DNA from: JASFRS01 sp050114795
GTDB taxonomy: Bacteria > Pseudomonadota > Alphaproteobacteria > Sphingomonadales > CAKZYD01
Direction: 5' to 3'
DNA length: 5,232 nucleotides
NCBI GenBank assembly: GCA_050114795.1
Contig: JASFRS010000171.1
Location: 1-5,232, forward strand
Shown: piece after piece, positions 1 through 5,213 of the stretch
Layout: each line of letters starts with the position of its first letter
Numbering within the stretch: position 1 is the stretch's first letter
Notes under the pieces: generated by a model
Seen by the model: only the letters and a program-made list of their open reading frames with translations
Told to the model about the DNA's origin: nothing
The model's database searches: none
Translations under genes and position numbers: made by a program

Positions 1-137
1 GAAATACCCACCTGCCCTGCATGTTCAAAGCGTGTGCCCACATCAGCATAAATACCGACAGACGCCGTTTCCAACGCTGGCATGTTCAAGCTGACAACGC
101 GAATCCCGTTGTCCAAAGTGGTGACTTGCGCGGCCAT
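1..137 (-). CDS. M16 family zinc metallopeptidase (processing-peptidase-like), N-terminal part only
   Basis: Only the first 45 codons lie in the window; the gene runs off the left edge. The translation begins MAAQVTTLDNGIRVV and continues with ETASVGIYADVGTRFEHAGQVGI. This matches the N-terminal beta-strand region of M16 (pitrilysin / mitochondrial processing peptidase beta-like) proteins, where a 'TLDNGLRVV...VGVWVDVGSR.E' pattern precedes the zinc motif HxxEH. In the family HxxEH follows within a few residues of the point where the window ends, so the catalytic motif cannot be confirmed here. The ATG shares its A with the TAA stop of thrC (TAATG), which argues for translational coupling; the Shine-Dalgarno upstream is weak. 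Bacterial members of this group are generally thought to degrade or process peptides; the substrate here is unknown. A thrC-M16 order is common in Alphaproteobacteria. Family assignment is fairly sure, exact function is not. Confidence 0.82.
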   Translation of the reverse strand, partial: MAAQVTTLDNGIRVVSLNMPALETASVGIYADVGTRFEHAGQVGI

Positions 138-1528
138 TAGGCAAGATGCTCTAGAATATAACTGCGAACCGCGTCAACATCATTGGGCAGTCGCTCAAAA
201 CGCTCTTCTTTGGAGAAAATATCTTGGGCATGCACGGGTAATTCTGGGTGCACGCCCGTTGCCGCTTTTACGGCATCCGGGAATTTCGCCGCATGTGCCG
301 TGGCTAGAGTCACAATCGGTGTATCAACGTCTTTAGCGCAAGCCTGTGCCGCCGCCAACGCAACAGCCGTATGCGGGTCGATAATCATATTGGCATGTTT
401 CTGCGCCCAGGCCATGGTGGCTGATGTCTCAGCTTGCGAAATGGCTTTGGAGGTAAAGATATTTGCCGCCTCCTTACGCCAGTCGTCTGGAATATCCATA
501 GCACCTGTCTTGGAGAACTGCGCCATCATTACATTCAGTTTCTCACTGTCCTTGCCGGACAGGTCAAACAGCAGCCGTTCAAAATTCGAAGAAATCTGAA
601 TATCCATGGACGGTGTGATTGTGGGCACGACACCTTTTGCAGAATAGTCACCTTGGGACAACGCCCTATGTAAAATGTCATTTTCATTGGTGGCGACGAT
701 AAGGCGTTCAACCGGCAGACCCATCTTCATCGCCACATAGCCTGCAAAAACGTCGCCGAAATTTCCTGTGGGAACAGAAAAGCTTACACGCCGATGCGGC
801 GCGCCAAGACTGACAGCCGTCGTGAAATAATAAACCACCTGCGCCATGACCCGCGCCCAGTTGATGGAGTTCACAGCGGACAGATTTGTCTTGGCCGCCA
901 AGATCTCATCACGCAGCAGCGTTTTCACCATTGTCTGGCAATCATCAAAACTGCCGTCGACAGCAATGTTAAAGACATTGTCCGCATCAACAGTCGTCAT
1001 TTGACGGCGTTGCACATCTGAAACCCGGTCATGGGGGTGCAGCATGAAAATGGCCGATTTATCCTGCCCGGCAACCGCATGAATGGCAGCGGAGCCAGTA
1101 TCACCAGACGTCGCACCAACGATTGTCAGCCCCTCATCCTGTTTTTGCAGCAGATAATCAAAGAGCTGCCCTAGAAACTGCAGCGCCACGTCTTTAAATG
1201 CGAGTGTGGGGCCGTGAAACAGTTCCAGAATGAAGTGTTTTTCATCAACCTGAACCAGAGGCACCACCGCGTCATGGTGAAAGCTACCATAAGCCTTACG
1301 TGCTAAAGCTTCCACATCAGCTTGAGGAATAGCACCACCAATGAAGGGCGCCATGACTTTTGCAGCAACCTCTGCATAGGGACGTCCGGCAAAACTCTCA
1401 ATCTGTTCCGCGGACAATTGCGGCCAGGTTTCAGGGACATAAAGGCCGCCGTCTGAAGCAAGGCCTGCCAAAGTAACCTGTGCAAAATCAAGTATCGGAG
1501 CCTGACCCCGGGTGCTGATGTAACGCAA
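137..1528 (-). CDS. thrC: Threonine synthase
   Basis: PLP-dependent enzyme converting O-phospho-L-homoserine to L-threonine in the cytoplasm, the last step of threonine synthesis. With the TTG start chosen here the protein is 463 residues, the usual length for the long proteobacterial/fungal-type threonine synthase. Visible landmarks are the N-terminal YISTRG and LAGLASDGGLYVPE, the PLP-lysine region HGPTLAFKD (Lys112), the phosphate-binding loop GATSGDTGSAA (138-148), SINWAR (221-226) and SVPTGNFGD (251-259). Start choice: the open frame extends to an ATG at 1588, but that adds 20 residues unlike the family and overlaps surf1 by 44 bases. The TTG at 1528 puts translation exactly at (M)RYISTRG, the common N-terminus, and has AAAGGG 7 bases upstream. 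The gene lies 16 bases after the surf1 stop and its TAA overlaps the next ATG. It has no obvious functional tie to the oxidase genes and probably shares their transcript. Confidence 0.96.
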   Translation of the reverse strand: MRYISTRGQAPILDFAQVTLAGLASDGGLYVPETWPQLSAEQIESFAGRPYAEVAAKVMAPFIGGAIPQADVEALARKAYGSFHHDAVVPLVQVDEKHFILELFHGPTLAFKDVALQFLGQLFDYLLQKQDEGLTIVGATSGDTGSAAIHAVAGQDKSAIFMLHPHDRVSDVQRRQMTTVDADNVFNIAVDGSFDDCQTMVKTLLRDEILAAKTNLSAVNSINWARVMAQVVYYFTTAVSLGAPHRRVSFSVPTGNFGDVFAGYVAMKMGLPVERLIVATNENDILHRALSQGDYSAKGVVPTITPSMDIQISSNFERLLFDLSGKDSEKLNVMMAQFSKTGAMDIPDDWRKEAANIFTSKAISQAETSATMAWAQKHANMIIDPHTAVALAAAQACAKDVDTPIVTLATAHAAKFPDAVKAATGVHPELPVHAQDIFSKEERFERLPNDVDAVRSYILEHLA

Positions 1529-1535
1529 AGTGATG

Positions 1536-1541
1536 CCCTTT
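1536..1541 (-). promoter_or_regulatory. Ribosome binding site of thrC (decides a TTG start)
   Basis: On the minus strand AAAGGG stands 7 bases before TTG at 1528, at ideal Shine-Dalgarno spacing. It lies in the 16-base gap between the surf1 stop and thrC. It supports the TTG start over the in-frame ATG at 1588, which lies inside surf1. Confidence 0.65.
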
Positions 1542-1544
1542 AAC

Positions 1545-2243
1545 TCAAGCTTTAAATCGGCGATATACCATGACCAGATACACGCCAATCAATGTTAAGC
1601 CAAGCCCATACCAGGTTAATGCATATTGCAAATGATTATTGGGCAGGTCGACTTTTGTTACGCCACCCTTTGGCCATCCGCCGGGATTTTCTGTGTCGTC
1701 AGCAGCAATATAATAAGGTTCAACGTTCAACCCTAGGGTTTGTCCCAACTCTTCAGGCCAGAAGAGATAAAAGATATTTTTCTCAGCATCGCCCAGATAA
1801 CTGCTACCCCAGCGCGGAGGTGTTTGCCGAAAACGCAGGACGCCTTGAATAGTTTGCAAGCCGTCAATTTGGCCTTCCGCACGCTGTTGCGGGTCCTTTA
1901 AAGCTTCCGGAACCCAACCTCGGTTTATAAAGATGATACGACCGTCCAAGGTCTCAAAAGGCGTAAAAATATGATAGCCCGCGCCCCCGCTTGGCCCGCC
2001 ACGGTAGATATGGCGCTCAGCCTGATGAAGGAAGTGACCTTCTAATATAACACGGTGAAATTCATCACCTTGCTTTGGGGTGGCCCCCAAAGGTTTGGGC
2101 GGTGCATTCAACCCAGCTTCAATTTCAGAGATGAGGCCTTGCTTCCAATGCAGTCTTTGAACCTGCCAGGTCCCAAGTGCAATTAGAATCGCAAGGGCTA
2201 TCAGTGTGAAGCCCGTAAGAAGCGCGAAGCGGCGCTTACTCAC
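1545..2243 (-). CDS. surf1: SURF1 family cytochrome oxidase assembly protein
   Basis: Inner-membrane assembly factor for aa3-type cytochrome c oxidase, implicated in heme a handling during subunit I maturation. The protein has 232 residues, normal for bacterial SURF1. It has the family's architecture: a basic N-terminus (SKRR), a first membrane helix about residues 6-24, a large periplasmic domain, and a second helix about 208-227 ending VYRRFK. Family motifs are GTWQVQRLHWK (24-34), FINRGWVP (105-112) and PNNHLQYALTWYGL (201-214). His204 in the last motif corresponds, as far as can be judged by eye, to a histidine proposed as a heme ligand in Paracoccus Surf1. The start is GTG; an in-frame TGA lies two codons upstream and no later Met occurs before residue 226, so GTG is effectively forced. 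It overlaps the DUF983 stop by 4 bases (GTGA), and no good Shine-Dalgarno is seen, consistent with translational coupling. Confidence 0.95.
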   Translation of the reverse strand: MSKRRFALLTGFTLIALAILIALGTWQVQRLHWKQGLISEIEAGLNAPPKPLGATPKQGDEFHRVILEGHFLHQAERHIYRGGPSGGAGYHIFTPFETLDGRIIFINRGWVPEALKDPQQRAEGQIDGLQTIQGVLRFRQTPPRWGSSYLGDAEKNIFYLFWPEELGQTLGLNVEPYYIAADDTENPGGWPKGGVTKVDLPNNHLQYALTWYGLGLTLIGVYLVMVYRRFKA

Positions 2244-2638
2244 GATACATCATCGCCCGAATCAAGGCGTCCTTCCACGGCATCATGACGATGCTGGAGT
2301 GCAACCAAAAGACCTTTGGCCGGTGGTAAAAGAAGGAGTGTGAGACCTAAAGTAAGGAGCGTTATAAATACCATAAACACCCAAATCGACATATCGGTCA
2401 GACTGCGCATCCATAATGCAAAGGGTGTGACGAGCGCGCCCACAAGGAACATTACAAAAAAAGCTGGACCATCGCCCTGATCAAAAGGCTCCAGATCAAA
2501 GCTGCAATTTGGGCAACTGTGATGCAGCTTGAGATAGCTACGATAGATGGAGCTTTTGTGGCAGTTGGGGCAAAGGCTTTGGGCACCGTATTTCAGGACG
2601 GTGCCCAAAGCCTCTTGTTTTTTGTCTTCAATGCTCAA
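2240..2638 (-). CDS. DUF983 family zinc-ribbon membrane protein
   Basis: Small membrane protein of 132 residues with no established biochemical function. The N-terminal part carries two CPNC pairs (Cys23/26 and Cys42/45), a typical four-cysteine zinc-ribbon-like metal site. This is followed by the family signature FDQGDGPAFF (52-61), two hydrophobic helices (about 58-77 and 84-105) and a C-terminal LPPAKGLLVALQHRH stretch (104-118), also typical of DUF983. Members sit between ctaE and surf1 in many Alphaproteobacteria, so a role in oxidase assembly or metal handling is a reasonable inference but unproven. The start appears to be TTG at 2638: the frame is closed upstream by the coxC TGA five sense codons earlier, and no ATG or GTG occurs before the cysteines. 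Its Shine-Dalgarno is poor (GGGG about 10 bases upstream). The stop overlaps the surf1 GTG. Codons 9-22 are folded into a perfect long inverted repeat, annotated separately. Confidence 0.9.
   Translation of the reverse strand: MSIEDKKQEALGTVLKYGAQSLCPNCHKSSIYRSYLKLHHSCPNCSFDLEPFDQGDGPAFFVMFLVGALVTPFALWMRSLTDMSIWVFMVFITLLTLGLTLLLLPPAKGLLVALQHRHDAVEGRLDSGDDVS
2574..2613 (-). repeat. Perfect 16-bp inverted repeat (hairpin) in the start of the DUF983 gene
   Basis: Positions 2574-2589 and 2598-2613 are exact reverse complements, separated by 8 bases. The transcript would read AGGCTTTGGGCACCGT, an 8-base loop (CCTGAAAT), then ACGGTGCCCAAAGCCT. The stem is GC-rich and lies entirely in codons 9-22 of the DUF983 gene, starting 25 bases after its TTG start and 43 bases after the coxC stop. 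No run of U follows (the next bases are TTGCCCC), so it is not a classic rho-independent terminator. It could act as a stability or processing element for the coxC end of the mRNA, or damp translation of the assembly genes. The role is inference; the pairing is seen directly. Confidence 0.75.
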
Positions 2639-2653
2639 GAACCAGACCCCAAA

Positions 2654-3529
2654 TCAACGGCCAAGTACATAGATGAAGATAAATAGGAACAGCCATACGA
2701 CATCGACGAAATGCCAGTACCAAGCGGCTGCTTCAAAGCCAAAATGCTGCTTCGGCGTAAAATCACCGCGGTAGGAGCGGATCAAGCAGACGGTCAAGAA
2801 AATCGTCCCGACAAGAACATGGAAGCCGTGGAAGCCTGTCGCCATGAAGAAAGTGGAGGAATAAATATTCCCACCAGCTTCATGAGAGAAAGCAAATGCG
2901 GCATGCGAGTATTCATAAGCCTGCACGCAAGAGAAAAACGCGCCCAGGATAACCGTCAACCACAGGCCCTGTTTCAAGCCTTTGCGGTCGCCTTCAATCA
3001 AAGCATGATGCGCCCACGTCACGGTAGTGCCGGACGTTAGCAAAATCAAAGTGTTCAAGAGCGGCAGATGGAAAGGGTCAAAGGTTTCAATACCTTCAGG
3101 CGGCCAAACGCTGCCCACAGCTTCCGTCGGGAATAAGGACGCATTAAAATACGCCCAGAACCAAGCCACGAAGAACATAACTTCGGAAGCAATGAATAAG
3201 ATCATGCCGTAGCGTAGGCCAATGCCCACAACCGTTGAATGGTCACCCTGATTAGCTTCTCGCACAACATCTGACCACCAGCCATACATGGTAAACAACA
3301 CACCGGCGATGCCCATGTATAAGAACCATATGACTTTAAATACCGGTTCTGCATCCAAGCTGGGGGCCGTTGTAAAGGAAACCCCTGTGCCGGTTTCATA
3401 CCAGCCGTAGCCATGCATTGATAAAACGGCGCTAACCGCCGTTATAAAGGCCGCCAACGCACCTACGAAAGGCCAGCGGCTGGGTTCGACCAAATGATAT
3501 TCATGATCCCGAACAGAAACGTCAGCCAT
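2654..3529 (-). CDS. ctaE: Cytochrome c oxidase subunit III (aa3-type)
   Basis: Structural subunit III (CoxC/CtaE) of the aa3-type heme-copper oxidase in the inner membrane. It has no redox centre and is thought to support proton uptake and stability of subunit I. The 291 residues are full length for the alphaproteobacterial form with seven membrane helices: about 17-37, 64-85, 104-130, 155-178, 186-205, 225-250 and 269-289. Diagnostic stretches are HEYHLVEPSRWP (9-20), RYGMILFIASEVMFF (106-120), NTLILLTSGTTVTWAHHAL (159-177), FFMATGFHGFHVLVGTIFL (227-245) and AAAWYWHFVDVVWLFLFI (267-284). Glu116 in SEVMFF corresponds to the conserved carboxylate (Glu90 of the bovine protein) that reacts with DCCD. 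The ATG has a clear GAGAGGAAG upstream, stronger than most sites in this run, as expected for a stoichiometric subunit. The gene sits between ctaG and DUF983 and is bracketed by two hairpins sharing a 10-base word. Confidence 0.98.
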   Translation of the reverse strand: MADVSVRDHEYHLVEPSRWPFVGALAAFITAVSAVLSMHGYGWYETGTGVSFTTAPSLDAEPVFKVIWFLYMGIAGVLFTMYGWWSDVVREANQGDHSTVVGIGLRYGMILFIASEVMFFVAWFWAYFNASLFPTEAVGSVWPPEGIETFDPFHLPLLNTLILLTSGTTVTWAHHALIEGDRKGLKQGLWLTVILGAFFSCVQAYEYSHAAFAFSHEAGGNIYSSTFFMATGFHGFHVLVGTIFLTVCLIRSYRGDFTPKQHFGFEAAAWYWHFVDVVWLFLFIFIYVLGR

Positions 3530-3537
3530 TGCCGTTA

Positions 3538-3546
3538 CTTCCTCTC
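3538..3546 (-). promoter_or_regulatory. Strong ribosome binding site of ctaE
   Basis: The minus strand reads GAGAGGAAG, with the AGGA core ending 10 bases before the ATG at 3529. It follows the intergenic hairpin by 12 bases and lets subunit III be translated independently of ctaG, unlike the overlapping genes around it. Confidence 0.6.
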
Positions 3547-3558
3547 AAATCATTCGCA

Positions 3559-3578
3559 CCAAAGCCTCACTGCTTTGG
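3559..3578 (-). repeat. Small hairpin in the ctaG-ctaE intergenic gap
   Basis: The 59-base gap between the ctaG stop and the ctaE start contains a 7-bp perfect stem, CCAAAGC / GCTTTGG, with a 6-base loop (AGTGAG). It ends upstream of the ctaE Shine-Dalgarno. No U-tract follows, so a terminator is unlikely. The 3' half includes GAGGCTTTGG, which recurs in the large hairpin after ctaE. I see no convincing sigma-70-type promoter in the gap. Confidence 0.45.
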
Positions 3579-3588
3579 CTATTCGTTG

Positions 3589-4158
3589 TTATTCACCCAA
3601 GTCCGACGCTGCTACATCGTCAGCGCCGTTCTCAAGCATGAAAAAAGTATAATTGAGCGTAATTTCGCTCACATCATCCAGGCTCTTGTCGTCCAGCATG
3701 TCGGGATCGACAAAAAAGACGACAGGCATATCGGCCCGCTCACCCGGTTGAAGCGTCTGTTCTGTGAAGCAAAAACACTCAATCTTATTGAAATAGGGTC
3801 CGACCTGAAACGGCGTCACATTAAATGTCGCCTGACCGGTTACGGGATAATCAGCGAGGTTTTCCGCTTCATAAAAAATCAGCTTCTGTTCGCCAATTTT
3901 TACTGAAACGACCTGTTGTTTAGGTTTAAATTTCCAAGGAATATCGCGGTTTGTCGTCGCAGAGAAACGGACACGAATTTCCCGATCCGTGACCCCTACA
4001 TTATCAGCAACAGCCACTTGTGTCGTGCCACCAAAACCGGTGACCTGACAAAACCATGTATAGAAAGGCACAGCGACATAGGCCATGCCAATCATCACCA
4101 CAACAACGCAAGCGGCGATGGTCGCGACACGTAAATTTTTGTCTTGCCAAATCTTCAT
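3589..4158 (-). CDS. ctaG: Cox11/CtaG copper chaperone for the CuB site of cytochrome c oxidase
   Basis: Membrane-anchored periplasmic copper chaperone that delivers copper to the CuB centre of subunit I. The protein is 189 residues, usual for the family. It has a short cytoplasmic N-terminus, one membrane helix (about 11-33) and a periplasmic immunoglobulin-like domain. Key residues are visible: Cys37 in FCQVTGFGGTTQ, and the copper-binding CFCF motif (Cys128 and Cys130) within FNKIECFCFTEQ. IPWKFKP (73-79) and PVVFFVDPDM (145-154) are also typical. The acidic C-terminus (ENGADDVAASDLGE) is unremarkable. The ATG overlaps the stop of the small upstream gene by 4 bases (ATGA), with AGGGG 10 bases upstream inside that gene, so the two are probably coupled. 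A gap of 59 bases follows before ctaE, the longest in the run. Confidence 0.98.
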   Translation of the reverse strand: MKIWQDKNLRVATIAACVVVVMIGMAYVAVPFYTWFCQVTGFGGTTQVAVADNVGVTDREIRVRFSATTNRDIPWKFKPKQQVVSVKIGEQKLIFYEAENLADYPVTGQATFNVTPFQVGPYFNKIECFCFTEQTLQPGERADMPVVFFVDPDMLDDKSLDDVSEITLNYTFFMLENGADDVAASDLGE

Positions 4159-4280
4159 GAGATATTGGCCCCTAATTTGACAACCGTCACAACAAAGAAC
4201 AACACAACCAGCGCGCCCAGTGTCACGGCGAGTGCAATATTGCGTTTCCGCCGTTGAGCTTCAAATTCTTGTTCATCCAT
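4155..4280 (-). CDS. CoxF-like small single-pass membrane protein
   Basis: A 41-residue ORF fills the gap between ctaB and ctaG exactly. It begins MDEQEFEAQRRKRNI, continues with a hydrophobic helix (about residues 15-34: ALAVTLGALVVLFFVVTVV) and ends KLGANIS. The start has a strong GGAGG six bases upstream; its ATG overlaps the ctaB TGA by one base (TGATG), and its TGA overlaps the ctaG ATG by four (ATGA). This tight fit is good evidence that it is real despite its length. A small membrane protein of this pattern (charged, glutamine/arginine-rich N-terminus, one helix, VKLGANI-like end) is found before ctaG in many Alphaproteobacteria and has been called CoxF. Its function is not established; position suggests a role in oxidase assembly alongside Cox11. 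Expected topology is N-terminus in the cytoplasm by the positive-inside rule. Confidence 0.85.
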   Translation of the reverse strand: MDEQEFEAQRRKRNIALAVTLGALVVLFFVVTVVKLGANIS

Positions 4281-5203
4281 CACACGCCTCCACTGCCAAG
4301 CATCACATCCACCAACAATGCAGAAAACAAAGCAAAGAGGTAGAGGATAGAATACCCAAATAGAGCTTTGGCATAGCGCGGCTCATCCTTCAGTCCGGCC
4401 CTAACCGCCGAAATTAGGAATAAACTGCCAAGGCCCAAAGATGCCCAACCGTAAATCGAGCCAGTCAATGAAAGAACCCATGGCAAAATGGATACTGCCA
4501 GCAGCAAAATACTGTAGAGTACGATCTGCACCCGCGTTGCCTTACGACCTGCCACGACAGGAAGCATAGGAATACCAGCCTTTTCATACTCGCCATCAGT
4601 CACCAAAGACAACGCCCAGAAATGAGGAGGCGTCCAGGTGAATATGATCGCAAACAACAATAACGGCAGAACGTCAACACTTCCAGTCGCCGCCGTCCAA
4701 CCAATAACCGGAGGAAAAGCCCCGGCAGCCCCGCCAATAACAATATTCTGCGCCGTCCGACGCTTTAATCCCATGGTATAAACCACGGCATAGAAGAAGA
4801 TTGAAAAGGCAAGAATTCCGGCTGCCAGCCAGTTCAGCATCAAGCCCATTAACGTCACGGATCCAACGGAGAGAACAAGAGCAAAACCCAATGCATCTCC
4901 AGGTGCGACTTTACCCGAAGGGATAGGCCGCGACTGGGTCCGTTTCATTACAGCATCAATATCAGCATCATACCACATATTGATGGCACCAGCCGCACCT
5001 GCACCGATGGTCAGGCACAGCATGGTCACGAATGCCATGACGGGATGCATGTCACCAGGTGCAGCAACTAAGCCAACTAGCCCTGTAAATACCACAAGGG
5101 TCATAACACGCGGCTTCAACAAAGCCACATAATCGCGCCAATCAGCCCCGGCCGTGGCCGGAGCTGAAATATTAGCTACATCTATGGTCGATGAATGACG
5201 CAT
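4280..5203 (-). CDS. ctaB: Protoheme IX farnesyltransferase (heme O synthase)
   Basis: Integral membrane UbiA-family prenyltransferase that transfers farnesyl diphosphate to heme B to give heme O, the precursor of heme A for aa3 oxidase. The protein has 307 residues, the family's usual length. The signatures are a proposed N-terminal LLKPRVMTLVVFTG (28-41), the first aspartate-rich motif N75-MWY-D79-ADI-D83 followed by KRTQSRPIPSG (87-97), MGLKRRTAQNIVIGGAAGA (144-162) and TWTPPHFWALSL (189-200) followed by the second conserved acidic region near D203/E205. About nine membrane helices are expected and the hydropathy by eye fits. The ATG at 5203 has AAGGG five bases upstream. It precedes the CoxF-like ORF with a one-base overlap. 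It would normally follow ctaD, which must lie past the right edge. Naming as CtaB/CyoE is secure; the aa3 context favours ctaB. Confidence 0.98.
   Translation of the reverse strand: MRHSSTIDVANISAPATAGADWRDYVALLKPRVMTLVVFTGLVGLVAAPGDMHPVMAFVTMLCLTIGAGAAGAINMWYDADIDAVMKRTQSRPIPSGKVAPGDALGFALVLSVGSVTLMGLMLNWLAAGILAFSIFFYAVVYTMGLKRRTAQNIVIGGAAGAFPPVIGWTAATGSVDVLPLLLFAIIFTWTPPHFWALSLVTDGEYEKAGIPMLPVVAGRKATRVQIVLYSILLLAVSILPWVLSLTGSIYGWASLGLGSLFLISAVRAGLKDEPRYAKALFGYSILYLFALFSALLVDVMLGSGGV
5144..5165 (-). repeat. Hairpin early in the ctaB coding sequence
   Basis: In the transcript AGCTCCGGC, loop CACG, GCCGGGGCT forms a 9-bp stem with one U-G wobble and a 4-base loop. It covers about codons 13-20 (SAPATAGA) of ctaB, 38 bases into the gene. 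It is not followed by a U-tract. It may limit ctaB translation or be a by-product of GC-rich Pro/Ala/Gly codons. Confidence 0.4.
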
Positions 5204-5208
5204 CTTTA

Positions 5209-5213
5209 CCCTT
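5209..5213 (-). promoter_or_regulatory. Ribosome binding site of ctaB
   Basis: The minus strand has AAGGG five bases before the ATG at 5203. The 29 bases right of the ATG hold stop codons in all three minus-strand frames, so any upstream gene ends at or before 5212. No promoter can be judged from so little sequence. Confidence 0.55.

Noticed and set aside
1529..1588. N-terminal extension of ThrC from the ATG at 1588.
   Set aside because: It lies in the end of surf1, the extra 20 residues do not resemble threonine synthases, and a TTG with a good Shine-Dalgarno sits exactly at the expected N-terminus.
2574..2613. Reading the 16-bp inverted repeat as a rho-independent terminator for ctaE.
   Set aside because: No U-tract follows in the transcript direction and it lies within an intact, conserved coding sequence, so a simple terminator is not supported.
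3530..3588. An internal promoter for ctaE in the 59-base gap.
   Set aside because: No convincing -35/-10 pair at proper spacing could be seen on the minus strand; only a small hairpin and a ribosome binding site are supported.
82..4134. Plus-strand open frames, such as 183-599, 794-1021, 2711-3040 and 3529-3906.
   Set aside because: All lie antisense to well-supported minus-strand genes, have no recognisable domains, and their translations look like shadows of the real frames.
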